Positions 1 to 7,692 of a DNA stretch of 36,456 bases are shown one piece after another. The DNA is from Peptostreptococcaceae bacterium. Lineage in GTDB: Bacteria > Bacillota > Clostridia > Peptostreptococcales > Peptostreptococcaceae. Positions within the stretch are counted from its first letter, which is position 1, and each line of letters begins with the position of its first letter. A program made the position numbers and the translations under genes. The stretch spans positions 1-36,456 of the forward strand of contig CABIZO010000012.1 of assembly GCA_902363255.1 (NCBI GenBank). The letters are read 5' to 3'. Below the pieces are notes generated by a model. It was not told the origin of the DNA. It saw only the letters and a program-made list of their open reading frames with translations, and did no database searches.

Positions 1-124
1 AATACTTTACTAAAAAGTAAAAATATAAAAGTTATATTAAATAAATACTTCCTGGATCTATTTGACTATGAAAAATTAGAAATAAAAAGTGATACTGAAA
101 TAGTTAAAGTTTATGATTCTAAAG
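1..124. repeat. Terminal overlap copy 1 (identical to 36333-36456)
   Basis: Bases 1-124 are repeated exactly at the very end of the window with an offset of 36,332. The repeat lies inside a gene that is restored to full length when the ends are merged. It is therefore best read as an assembly overlap of a circular molecule rather than a biological terminal repeat. Confidence 0.95.
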
Positions 125-183
125 GAAAGTTATTAGGTGGAATATTGCCAATAAAATGTGAACCTTCAATGTATGAAATATAA
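1..183 (+). CDS. 3' part of a hypothetical protein that spans the circle junction
   Basis: The window opens in frame inside a coding region that ends at TAA 181-183. It is the continuation of the gene starting at 36060: the first 124 bases are identical to the last 124, and joining them at the repeat gives one uninterrupted 151-aa protein (60 residues here). The C-terminal part is mixed alpha/beta with a motif GKLLGGILPI near the end. It shows no recognisable domain. It lies at the far end of the early plus-strand operon, 94 bp before the next gene. Function unknown. Confidence 0.85.
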   Translation, partial: NTLLKSKNIKVILNKYFLDLFDYEKLEIKSDTEIVKVYDSKGKLLGGILPIKCEPSMYEI

Positions 184-192
184 ATTAAAATA

Positions 193-252
193 ATTCATTT
201 GATAATACGAAGCTAATGAAGCAGAAGATTAATTTTGTATTATCAAATGAAT
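193..252. repeat. Perfect 16-bp inverted repeat with 28-nt loop
   Basis: Arms ATTCATTTGATAATAC (193-208) and its exact complement (237-252) flank a 28-nt loop that contains a weaker TAAT/ATTA inner pairing. It fills the only sizeable gap between the junction gene and the zinc-ribbon gene. There is no T-run after it on either strand, so it is not a simple terminator. It could be a single-strand origin, a protein-binding cruciform or an mRNA processing site. The role is unproven. Confidence 0.7.
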
Positions 253-276
253 ATCATATGAGAAAGAGTGGATGAA

Positions 277-477
277 ATGAGAAATTTAATAAAAATGAAA
301 AAAGAAGGTAATGTCGTTTACATAGAAAAGAAACAAAAAGATACTATGGATTTGAGATGCAGCATGTGTGGAACTGTAAAAAATGAAATGCAATTAAATG
401 TGGAAAATGGACTATATAAATGTGAATGTGGGAGTAGAAGTTTTATTCCGCAGATAGATCTAGAAGAAATACTATAA
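277..477 (+). CDS. Small zinc-ribbon protein, 66 aa
   Basis: The protein is basic at the N-terminus and carries two cysteine pairs, CSMC near residue 31 and CEC near residue 50. The spacing is typical of a small zinc ribbon of the kind used for nucleic-acid or protein contacts. An in-frame GTG lies at 268, but ATG 277 is better placed after the GAGTGG stretch. It is co-directional with the early operon and 16 bp upstream of the VRR-NUC gene. The partner is unknown. No homologue can be named from the sequence alone. Confidence 0.7.
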   Translation: MRNLIKMKKEGNVVYIEKKQKDTMDLRCSMCGTVKNEMQLNVENGLYKCECGSRSFIPQIDLEEIL

Positions 478-493
478 AAGGAATTTAGACATT

Positions 494-868
494 ATGAGGA
501 TGAATAAAGAGACACAAGAGCAAATAGCAATCATGGATTGGTGCAGGTGGCAAGAGAATCATTACAAAGAACTAAAAATGATTTTTCACATAGTTAATGA
601 AGGAAAAAGAAGTTCTAGAGTTGGAGTAGAGTTGCAAAAAATGGGGATGAAAAAAGGGATTCCAGATATTTGTCTACCTGTACCTAATAAACAATATCAT
701 GGCTTATATATAGAGCTTAAAGCAGATAAGACTAAAAGGATAAGTAAAGAACAAAAGGAATGGCTAGAAAAATTAAATAGTTATGGATATAAAGCAGTTA
801 GAGCGAATGGAGCAGAAGAAGCTATAGGAATAATTAAGGAATATTTAAATATCAAGGAGCAATGGTAA
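494..868 (+). CDS. VRR-NUC domain nuclease, 124 aa
   Basis: This matches the compact phage VRR-NUC family (restriction-endonuclease fold, Mg-dependent). It shows an early acidic/His segment HIVNEGKRSS, then GMKKGIPDICLP containing the catalytic G-x-PD, then the LYIELKAD strand with the E-x-K catalytic pair, and finally a Q-x-x-WL helix. Such stand-alone VRR-NUC proteins sit in phage replication/recombination operons and are thought to be structure-specific nucleases for junctions or flaps. The length is normal for the family. An alternative start is ATG 500. The gene belongs to the distal early operon with dUTPase and the late regulator. Confidence 0.88.
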   Translation: MRMNKETQEQIAIMDWCRWQENHYKELKMIFHIVNEGKRSSRVGVELQKMGMKKGIPDICLPVPNKQYHGLYIELKADKTKRISKEQKEWLEKLNSYGYKAVRANGAEEAIGIIKEYLNIKEQW

Positions 869-881
869 TGGAGGAATGCAA

Positions 882-968
882 ATGAATAAAAGTGAAGATT
901 ACAATTCACATGAAGGTGTATTAGTTTTAAGTATATTAGTTATAGATAAAGATAAAGTATACAGTTAA
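882..968 (+). CDS. Hypothetical 28-aa peptide
   Basis: A short reading frame starts at ATG 882 after a good GGAGG ribosome binding site and ends at TAA 966-968. It fills most of the gap between the VRR-NUC gene and the 94-aa gene. The peptide has a polar N-terminus and a short hydrophobic stretch (VLVLSILVI). It is too short for family assignment. It is supported by the ribosome binding site and the tight gene packing only. Confidence 0.45.
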   Translation: MNKSEDYNSHEGVLVLSILVIDKDKVYS

Positions 969-1004
969 AATGATTGGTTAAATAAAGAATGAGGAGGCTT
1001 AATT

Positions 1005-1289
1005 ATGGGATTAAGATTAGAAAATTTAAAAATTTGCTTTAAAAATGCAAAAATAAATAATTTTAAATATATAGGAATTAAAGTATGGATGGCTGACTTT
1101 GAAAAGTGCGAAGTTATAATAAATCCTATTGAAAACTTTGATAAAAAATTAGAACATTATCAAGTTGCATATAATGATGATTTAACCTTGAAAAATGCTC
1201 CAGATAAAATAAAAATAGTTGGATTTACATATGGAAATAGCTATCAAGATATAGAAGATGATCTTGAATCGTTGAAAATTATATTTTAA
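1005..1289 (+). CDS. Hypothetical phage protein, 94 aa
   Basis: An ATG follows a strong GAGGAGG site. The protein has alternating beta-strand-like and acidic segments, including IGIKVWMADFEKCEV near residues 24-38 and a C-terminal helix DIEDDLESLKIIF. It has no signal peptide, membrane segment or catalytic motif. It sits two bases from the following dUTPase reading frame and is probably translationally linked to it. It is an early-operon accessory gene of unknown function. Confidence 0.7.
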   Translation: MGLRLENLKICFKNAKINNFKYIGIKVWMADFEKCEVIINPIENFDKKLEHYQVAYNDDLTLKNAPDKIKIVGFTYGNSYQDIEDDLESLKIIF

Positions 1290-1314
1290 GGTGAAAATGG
1301 AGGGAATGAGCAAT

Positions 1315-1977
1315 ATGTCATTAAAAACTAAATATTTTGTAGATGATAAAGAAGTTAGTAAAGATTATTTTCAAATGATTAATTTTTTAAAAGATAAATG
1401 TAAAGTCAGACATGCGTGTAAGCAAAAAGATGGACAAGATGATTGTGAGTTTAAGCAAATATGTGTAGGAATAAATGGAGTTCCTGTAAATAATACATTA
1501 AGAACAGAAGTAGATATAAGAAGTAGAGGATTTGAAGTTGTAGAAGATAAATATAGAAAACATCCTAACATAGATATACAAAGACCTAAGAGAAGTACAA
1601 AAAATAGTGCAGGATATGATATTTGTACTCCTATAAAGATAATAATACCTGCAGGTGGAATAAGTGAAGCTATACAAACAGATATTAAAGCTTATATGTT
1701 AGAAGATGAAGTTTTAGAAATATATCCACGAAGTTCATTAGGGTTTGAGAAATGTTTAATGCTTATAAACACAGTAGGAATAATTGATAGTGATTACTAT
1801 AGCAATACTAAAAATGATGGAAACATAGGATTTAAATTGAAAAATTTAACTGATGAAGAAGTTGTAATAGAAGCTGGAGAAAAGATTATGCAAGGTATAT
1901 TTAAGAAATACTTAAAAGAAGATAATGATAATACAACTGAAGAAAGAAATGGCGGAATAGGATCAACAGGAAAATAA
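1315..1977 (+). CDS. dUTPase-family protein with N-terminal extension, ~220 aa
   Basis: The C-terminal two thirds carry all five trimeric dUTPase motifs in order: STKNSAGYDI; PRSSLGF; the NTVGIIDSDYYSN segment with the catalytic Asp, followed by GNIGFKLKN; AGEKIMQGIF; and the glycine-rich GGIGSTG tail. The enzyme hydrolyses dUTP to dUMP and PPi and limits uracil in phage DNA. About 75 residues precede motif 1 and contain several cysteines (CKVRHACK, DDCEFKQIC). This extension is absent from minimal dUTPases and may be a small metal-binding or regulatory module. The start is chosen after GGAGGG. In-frame ATGs at 1297 and 1306 and a GTG at 1291 are less well spaced. Confidence 0.92.
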   Translation: MSLKTKYFVDDKEVSKDYFQMINFLKDKCKVRHACKQKDGQDDCEFKQICVGINGVPVNNTLRTEVDIRSRGFEVVEDKYRKHPNIDIQRPKRSTKNSAGYDICTPIKIIIPAGGISEAIQTDIKAYMLEDEVLEIYPRSSLGFEKCLMLINTVGIIDSDYYSNTKNDGNIGFKLKNLTDEEVVIEAGEKIMQGIFKKYLKEDNDNTTEERNGGIGSTGK

Positions 1978-1997
1978 CATAAAATTGGGTGGTATAT

Positions 1998-2480
1998 ATG
2001 ACAGATATAGAAATAAAAAGACTAGCAAAAGAAGCAGCATTAGAAGCTATTAGAGAAATTATGTATCAAAAGACAGATAAAAGATTACATAATACTAAAT
2101 TATTAATGAGAAATTACAATAATTTAAAAGAACATATAAATAGCAAGAATGATAAAGTAGAAATTATTGTTAATATAGATGGTGAAGTTGAATTACACAG
2201 TGATTATATTTGGCTAGAGAGTGTGGCTAGGAGTAAAACTAGAACGGCTAAAATGATGAAGTATGTTGATGATAAGATTAAATATTTAGAAAATAAATAT
2301 AAAGAAAAGAAAGAATATGAAAAATTTAGAGCATTTGAATTATTATACATAGAAGAAATGACAAACGAAGAAATTCAAGAAGAATTAAATTGTAGTAAAA
2401 ACATTCCTAAAAAATGGACAGATATAATTATAAAAGAATTAAGTATACTTTTGTGGGGAATTGATGCTATAGGTATATAG
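1998..2480 (+). CDS. ArpU/RinA-like late transcription regulator, 160 aa
   Basis: The position is diagnostic: it is the last gene before the packaging genes. The C-terminal segment (KFRAFELLYIEEMTNEEIQEELNCSKN) has the sigma-70 region-4-like helix-turn-helix of the ArpU/RinA family, which activates the late operon in many Firmicute phages. The N-terminus is helical and charged. ATG 1998 follows GGGTGG; an in-frame ATG at 1989 has no such site. Tandem GCGTGGGAAAA repeats begin at its stop codon and are plausible binding sites for it. Confidence 0.75.
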   Translation: MTDIEIKRLAKEAALEAIREIMYQKTDKRLHNTKLLMRNYNNLKEHINSKNDKVEIIVNIDGEVELHSDYIWLESVARSKTRTAKMMKYVDDKIKYLENKYKEKKEYEKFRAFELLYIEEMTNEEIQEELNCSKNIPKKWTDIIIKELSILLWGIDAIGI

Positions 2481-2520
2481 CGTGGGAAAAGCGTGGGAAA
2501 AGTGAGGGTTTTTTGTGGGA
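2480..2520. promoter_or_regulatory. Tandem GCGTGGGAAAA repeats, candidate late-activator site
   Basis: Two perfect adjacent 11-bp copies of GCGTGGGAAAA (2480-2490 and 2491-2501) are followed by the degenerate GTGAGGG and a further GTGGGA after a T-tract. They start at the stop codon of the ArpU-like gene and precede all late genes. Similar G-rich direct repeats after this regulator occur in other Firmicute phages from my general recollection. The binding role is inferred. Confidence 0.55.
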
Positions 2521-2602
2521 TTTTAAAATGTTAATATGATAGTATAGGAAAAATGTATAAAGTCATATTAGATAAAAAATCCCCAGATTTTATTATCTTT
2601 TT

Positions 2603-2635
2603 AAGCATCTATTTTAAATAATAGGTGCTTTTTTA
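2603..2635 (+). terminator. Intrinsic terminator after the early operon
   Basis: The stem AAGCATCTATT pairs with AATAGGTGCTT (a G-U pair allowed) around a short loop, followed by six T. It would end transcription that passes the ArpU-like gene. Confidence 0.75.
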
Positions 2636-2636
2636 T

Positions 2637-2829
2637 ACCTTAAATTTATAGTATAAAAGAATTAGTTTCATACGAAAAACATTAATAAATAAGAATATTA
2701 CTGAATTATATAAAGTTTAATTATTTTAAAATACCCATATGTCAGTTATTATGTCAGGTAAATAGTGTAAATATTAAATTTTAAGTGTAAATATAATAAT
2801 TATTTTTTATTGAAGAAGGTGAAATAAAT
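2637..2829 (+). promoter_or_regulatory. AT-rich intergenic region upstream of the late operon
   Basis: This stretch of about 190 bp has no coding capacity. It contains direct repeats ATGTCAG (2739 and 2752 area) and GTGTAAATAT (twice near 2766-2795) just before the first late-region gene. It probably holds the late promoter, but no convincing sigma-A -35/-10 pair is seen. That fits dependence on an activator. Confidence 0.4.
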
Positions 2830-3006
2830 ATGGGGGATAAAAAGAAAATAGTAGAAATGAAAGATAAATTTATTAAGGTTGTAGATAGTATGAACTATAT
2901 AATTTCTTTATGTGATAAAGAAATTAAGGGGGAAGAAGTTAGCGATGAGGAAATTGAAATGGCTATGGGTAAATTAATGGTGACGATGATGGAGTTGCAA
3001 CAATAG
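2830..3006 (+). CDS. Hypothetical 58-aa acidic helical protein
   Basis: ATG 2830 follows AAGGTG, and TAG 3004-3006 ends the gene. The protein is predicted to be almost entirely helical, with heptad-like hydrophobics (KFIKVVDSMNYIISLC) and an acidic middle (KGEEVSDEEIEMAMGKLM). It is the first gene of the late region, immediately before the HNH endonuclease. Small helical proteins at this place are common in siphophages, but no function can be assigned. Confidence 0.65.
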   Translation: MGDKKKIVEMKDKFIKVVDSMNYIISLCDKEIKGEEVSDEEIEMAMGKLMVTMMELQQ

Positions 3007-3028
3007 ATTATAAATAAAGGAGTATGTG

Positions 3029-3424
3029 ATGCCATTAAAGAGTTGTAAGTATTGTGGAAGAATACATAAAAAAGAATTCATATGTCCTATGAAGCCTAAG
3101 AATAATAAATATAAAACAAGTGAAGCTGATAAGTTTAGATGGACAAGATCATGGCAAAAGAAAAGGGATGATATAAGGAGAAGAGATAAACACTTATGTC
3201 AGATATGTATAAGGAAGTTATACAATACAATAAATAAATATAATTATAATAATTTAGAAGTTCATCATATAGTACCTATTAAAGAAAGTTACGACTTAAG
3301 ATTAGAAGATACTAATCTAATAACTCTATGTGAGTATCACCATGAACTAGCTGAACAAGGAACTATACCAAGAGATGAACTACTATCTATTGTAAAAGCT
3401 CAAGAAGAAGCTGAAAATATTTAA
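3029..3424 (+). CDS. HNH endonuclease, packaging-associated, 131 aa
   Basis: An N-terminal cysteine pair (SCKYCGR) is followed by CQICIRK, then the HNH core VHHIVPI, with LITLCEYHHELAE providing the Asn/His metal ligands. HNH proteins encoded directly before terS in HK97-like cos phages act with the terminase to give efficient cos cleavage. ATG 3029 is preferred after AAGGAG; a GTG lies just upstream at 3026. The downstream GC-rich palindromic segment supports a cos site here. Confidence 0.92.
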   Translation: MPLKSCKYCGRIHKKEFICPMKPKNNKYKTSEADKFRWTRSWQKKRDDIRRRDKHLCQICIRKLYNTINKYNYNNLEVHHIVPIKESYDLRLEDTNLITLCEYHHELAEQGTIPRDELLSIVKAQEEAENI

Positions 3425-3549
3425 ATATATACCCCCGGGGTATCAGAGATTTTCCAGAGAGCTCTAGGAACACCACGTGTCTACCTCTGTAAATAAAATA
3501 TTCCCACATCAGCTTTTAAATGTATTTTTTGAAAGGAGGTCTATTTATT
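3425..3549 (+). other. Putative cos region
   Basis: In a genome of about 28% GC, this gap holds the GC-rich near-palindrome TACCCCCGGGGTA (3430-3442), a cluster of AGAG/GAGAG motifs and CACCACGTG. It lies exactly between the HNH gene and terS, where cohesive-end sites of this phage group are found. The exact nick positions cannot be read from the sequence. The end of the segment holds the strong AAAGGAGG site of terS. Confidence 0.55.
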
Positions 3550-4122
3550 ATGCCTACACCACCGAAACCTTTCTCGGTTTTAAAAAGTGAAAAAAAGTCA
3601 CATCGAACTAAAAAAGAACTTAAATTAAGAGAAGAAGGGGAAGCTGCTTTAGCTACTGGTGTAGCTATAAGAGAACGACCTGAAGTAAAAAAAAATCCAA
3701 TAGCACATAAAGAATTTTTAAGGGTAAATAAACTACTTAAAAATATAGGGAAAAATGATGCTATTTATGAACCAGTGATAAATAGGTATTGTTTATTACA
3801 AGCTGAATGTGATGATTTTGAAAAGAAAAAAGTTGAAATTTATAATTTAATTGAAGAATTAAAAGATACATTTTATTCTGTAGTAGATGAATTAGAAGAA
3901 TTAGACAAAGCTAAAGAACTAAGGAAATTTACTTCTGAAATTGCTTCATTATCAAGTACTATGATTGCAATAGATAAACAACTACAGACAAAAAGAAAAA
4001 TGCTTCTTGATATAGAAAAAGAAAATATAATGACTATAACATCAGCACTTAGAAGTATACCTAAAAAGGTTGATAATGAATCTAGTAAAGAAAAATTACT
4101 GAGGGCTATAAATGGAGATTAA
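3550..4122 (+). CDS. terS: Terminase small subunit, P27 family, 190 aa
   Basis: This is a DNA-recognition subunit of the packaging motor. The N-terminal PTPPKPFSVLKSEKKSHRTKKEL and the repeated long helices fit the P27-type small terminase of HK97-like phages. The central helical region (about residues 55-150) is typical for oligomer formation. ATG 3550 sits after AAAGGAGG. It overlaps terL by 11 bp, as expected for coupled translation. Identification rests on motif style and position between HNH and terL. Confidence 0.88.
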   Translation: MPTPPKPFSVLKSEKKSHRTKKELKLREEGEAALATGVAIRERPEVKKNPIAHKEFLRVNKLLKNIGKNDAIYEPVINRYCLLQAECDDFEKKKVEIYNLIEELKDTFYSVVDELEELDKAKELRKFTSEIASLSSTMIAIDKQLQTKRKMLLDIEKENIMTITSALRSIPKKVDNESSKEKLLRAINGD

Positions 4123-5803
4123 AGATAGTAAAGCTTATAAATATGCTCAATGGTGCATATCTGATGATAACAAAAAAGTTCCTATCTATGTAAAAAAACA
4201 AGCTCAAGACTGGATAAAAAAAGCTGATGGTATAGATGAAGATGCATATGTAGATGAAAAAGAATTAAATAAGATAAATAGAATATTAGGATTAATGGTC
4301 CATCCAGATTTAATGTGTCCTATGAATGAAGGTTTAGAAGATTATGCATGGTTTTTAATAGTTGCAACATTATGCACAAAAATGAGAAATGATGAAAATA
4401 AAGATATAAGATATTACATAACAGCTGTACTAGAAATAAGTCGTAAAAATTTTAAGACTTTTAATAGTGCAGTTATTTTTATACTCTTATTAATTACAGA
4501 TAAGCCATTTTCACGTTTCTTTTCTGTTGCACCAGATTTGAAATTATCATCTGAGTTAAAAATAGCTATAAGAAAAATAATAAAAGTTAGTCCCTTATTA
4601 GCAGAAGATGATGTATTTAAAGTCCTTAGAAGTGAAATAAGATGTTTATTAACTGATAGTGAATACATACCACTTGCATATAGTGAAGACCGTATGGATG
4701 GAAAGTTAGCAAATGCTTTTTTGGCTGATGAAGCAGGAGCAATGGACAGTTATCCAATAGAAGCCATGAGATCATCACAAATAACTTTATTTAACAAGCT
4801 TGGAATAATAATTAGTACTCAATATCCAAATGATAATAATGCAATGATAGATGAAATTGATATATCTAAGAAAGTACTAGATGGATTAATAGATAATAAA
4901 AGAAGATTTTCTTTATTGTATGAACCAGATAGTGAATTCCTAGTCAATGATCTATGGCAAACAGAAGATTTAGTAATATATCAGAGTAACCCTGTATCTG
5001 TAAAAAATCAATATATATTTGATGCAATAACAGAAATGAGAACTATGGCTATTTTATATGAAAATAAAAGAGAAAATTATCTTTGTAAACATAATAATAT
5101 AAAATACAAAGGTCTTGGAGTAGAAGGATATATAGAAGTTACTAAAGTTAGAGAGTGTAAATCAATAGAAAATCTTAAGTTTTGGAAGGGTAAAAAAGTA
5201 TATCTAGGAGTCGATTTATCACAATCAGATGATAATACTTCTGTTGCGATGGTAACAGAATATGAAGGCAATATATATGCAAAGGTTTGGGGATTTATTC
5301 CTAGTGACAAACTTGAGTTAAAAAGCAAAAGAGAAAACGTAAATTATAAAAAACTCATAAGAGATGGAGTATGCTTTGATTGTGGAGATGAAGTAATAGA
5401 CTATAGTTTTATTGAAAAGAAAATACTTGAGTTAGAAGATGTATATGGAGTAGAGATAGTTCAGATAGGATATGACCGATATAATGCTTTAAGTACAGTT
5501 CAAAAGTTAGAGAATGATGGATATGAATGTGTTGAAATTAAGCAACATAGTTCAGTATTACATATGCCAACTAAATTATTAAAAGAATGTATATTGAGTA
5601 AAAACTTTAGTTATGATGAAAATTTAATGTTAGAGATTAATTTTCAAAATGCTAGATGTACAGAAGATACAAATTTGAATAAATACGTTAATAAGAAAAA
5701 ATCTTCTGGAAAAGTGGATATGGTTGTAGCATTAATAAATGCAACTTATTTATTACAACAAGAACAGTTGAATGGAAGTGATTTCACTATCCAAGTTATA
5801 TAG
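4112..5803 (+). CDS. terL: Terminase large subunit, 563 aa
   Basis: This is the ATP-driven DNA translocase and nuclease of the packaging motor. It has a deviant Walker A ISRKNFKT (residues ~109-116), Walker B FLADEAG with the catalytic Glu (~203-209), and a C-terminal RNase H-like nuclease beginning YLGVDLSQSDDN (Asp ~368), with a further Asp in GKVDMVVALINA. The size and motif order fit the Terminase_1 family. It overlaps terS and is followed 12 bp later by the portal gene. Confidence 0.96.
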   Translation: MEIKDSKAYKYAQWCISDDNKKVPIYVKKQAQDWIKKADGIDEDAYVDEKELNKINRILGLMVHPDLMCPMNEGLEDYAWFLIVATLCTKMRNDENKDIRYYITAVLEISRKNFKTFNSAVIFILLLITDKPFSRFFSVAPDLKLSSELKIAIRKIIKVSPLLAEDDVFKVLRSEIRCLLTDSEYIPLAYSEDRMDGKLANAFLADEAGAMDSYPIEAMRSSQITLFNKLGIIISTQYPNDNNAMIDEIDISKKVLDGLIDNKRRFSLLYEPDSEFLVNDLWQTEDLVIYQSNPVSVKNQYIFDAITEMRTMAILYENKRENYLCKHNNIKYKGLGVEGYIEVTKVRECKSIENLKFWKGKKVYLGVDLSQSDDNTSVAMVTEYEGNIYAKVWGFIPSDKLELKSKRENVNYKKLIRDGVCFDCGDEVIDYSFIEKKILELEDVYGVEIVQIGYDRYNALSTVQKLENDGYECVEIKQHSSVLHMPTKLLKECILSKNFSYDENLMLEINFQNARCTEDTNLNKYVNKKKSSGKVDMVVALINATYLLQQEQLNGSDFTIQVI

Positions 5804-5815
5804 AAATGTGGTGAA

Positions 5816-7063
5816 ATGATGAACTTGAAATTTTGGAAAAATAAAAAAGAAAATCGGTCAATTTTAGAGCAAGAGGATACTAATTTAAAAGATTTATTGC
5901 TAGCAGCAGGATTGATTGAGGATAGCATAACTAGAACAGAAGCTTTAAATATTCCAACCTTAGCAGGATGTGTAGAGTTAATATCATCATTAGTTGCAAG
6001 TATACCTATTAAGCTTTATAAAGAAGAGAATGGAAAAGTAATAGAAATAAAAGAGGATATAAGGCTTAAACTCTTGAATGAAGAGACAGGAGATACACTT
6101 ACATCATTTGAAATGAAAAAGGCTTTTGTTATAGATTATTTGCTAATGGGAAATGGATATATATACATAAATAAAGAAAGAGGTAACTTTAAAAGTTTAC
6201 ATTATGTTAAGGAGAGTAATTTAAGTATAAATAGAAATTCAGATCCAATTTTCAAAAATTATGATGTATTAGTACATGGTCATATATATAAACCTTATGA
6301 TTTTATTAAATTATTAAGGCATACAGATAATGGTTGTACTGGCTATGGAATAATAGAAGAAAATATTATATTACTTTCTGTTATTTATAATTCGCTTAAA
6401 TATGAGAATATACTAAGTAAAACTGGAGGAAATAAAAAAGGATTTATTGAATCTGATTCAAAATTAACACTTGAGGCAATGCTTAATTTAAAAGAGCAAT
6501 GGAGAAATATGTACTCTAATAATACTGAAAATTGTATAGTGCTTAATAAAGGATTACAATTTAAAGAAAGTCAAGCAACTCCAACAGAATTACAGTTAAA
6601 TGAAAATAAAATAACTAATGGTTCAGAAATTTGCAAAATATTGAATATTCCACCAAGTATAATAAGTGGAGATGGTAAAGCCAATGAAGGTGACTTTGAT
6701 AAAATGTTTAAAATGGCTATATTACCACCACTTAATAACTTAATGGCAAGTATAAATAGAGACTTACTTCTAGAAAAAGAGAAGAAGTCTTTTTATTTTG
6801 GGTATGATGCGAATGAGTTATTAAAAGGTGATATAGAGAAGAGATTTAAAGCTTATGAAATAGCAATTAAGAATAAGATAATGGGTGTAAATGATATAAG
6901 ATATAAAGAAGATTTAGAACCTCTGGAATTATTTGAAGATACTATTTTATTAGGGTTAAATGATGTTCTTTATAATACTAAAACAGGAAAAGTATATACT
7001 CCAAATACTGATAAAACATCAGATATGAAAGGGGGTGATACTAATGAGAATAGAGATTCGTAA
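5816..7063 (+). CDS. Portal protein, HK97 family, 415 aa
   Basis: It forms the dodecameric channel at the capsid vertex. The family signature is visible in NIPTLAGCVELISSLVASIPIKLY near residues 45-68, in YLLMGNGYIYINKERG, and in the C-terminal LNIPPSIISGDGKANEGDFDKMFK segment. Two adjacent ATG codons (5816, 5819) follow GGTGAA, and either is possible. It overlaps the protease gene by 20 bp. Confidence 0.95.
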   Translation: MMNLKFWKNKKENRSILEQEDTNLKDLLLAAGLIEDSITRTEALNIPTLAGCVELISSLVASIPIKLYKEENGKVIEIKEDIRLKLLNEETGDTLTSFEMKKAFVIDYLLMGNGYIYINKERGNFKSLHYVKESNLSINRNSDPIFKNYDVLVHGHIYKPYDFIKLLRHTDNGCTGYGIIEENIILLSVIYNSLKYENILSKTGGNKKGFIESDSKLTLEAMLNLKEQWRNMYSNNTENCIVLNKGLQFKESQATPTELQLNENKITNGSEICKILNIPPSIISGDGKANEGDFDKMFKMAILPPLNNLMASINRDLLLEKEKKSFYFGYDANELLKGDIEKRFKAYEIAIKNKIMGVNDIRYKEDLEPLELFEDTILLGLNDVLYNTKTGKVYTPNTDKTSDMKGGDTNENRDS

Positions 7064-7646
7064 TGATAGTGTAATACTTGATGGATATGTAAATGCTGTT
7101 GATAGGGAAAGTAAGCCAATTCCTTCTGTAAAAGGAAGGTTTGTTGAAAAAATAAAACCTGGAGCATTTCAAAGGAGTTTAGAAAGAAGATCTAATGTTG
7201 ATTTATTATTAAATCATGATAAAAATAGAAAACTTGGTTCTACTTCAGAGGGAAATCTTGAGTTATTTGAAGATAATATTGGATTAAGAGCAATATGTAC
7301 TGTAACAGATCCAGATGTAATTGAAAAAGCTAAAAACAAACAATTAAGAGGATGGAGCTTTGGATTTTATGCAGAAAAAGACAACTGGGAAACAGTAGAA
7401 AATGGTTATGAAAAAAGAACTGTAGAAGAGTTGGATTTATTTGAAGTAACTATAGTTGATGATACCAGAAATCCAGCATATTCAGCTACATCTATTGAAA
7501 TGAGAGATAATAAAGAAGTATTAACTGAGAATAGAGTAACTGATTTTAAAGCTATAACAATAGATGAATCTAAAAATAAAGAAAAAAGAACAAACATTGA
7601 TTATAGCAAATATGAAAAGGAAATAGAAACATTTAAGAAGTCTTAA
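7044..7646 (+). CDS. HK97-family prohead protease, 200 aa
   Basis: This serine protease matures the capsid shell. It shows the family hallmarks: GRFVEKIKPGAF near the N-terminus, LLLNHDKNRKLGST with the catalytic His, and GWSFGFYAEKD with the catalytic Ser, followed by DLFEVTIVDDTRNPAY. ATG 7044 is placed after GGGGGTGAT. The last ~45 residues are charged and may be a scaffold-like tail. A weak hairpin plus T-run follows the stop before the capsid gene. Confidence 0.94.
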   Translation: MRIEIRNDSVILDGYVNAVDRESKPIPSVKGRFVEKIKPGAFQRSLERRSNVDLLLNHDKNRKLGSTSEGNLELFEDNIGLRAICTVTDPDVIEKAKNKQLRGWSFGFYAEKDNWETVENGYEKRTVEELDLFEVTIVDDTRNPAYSATSIEMRDNKEVLTENRVTDFKAITIDESKNKEKRTNIDYSKYEKEIETFKKS

Positions 7647-7692
7647 TATAAGGCTTTTTTATTTTGCTTAAATTTAAGGAGGGTAAATCACA

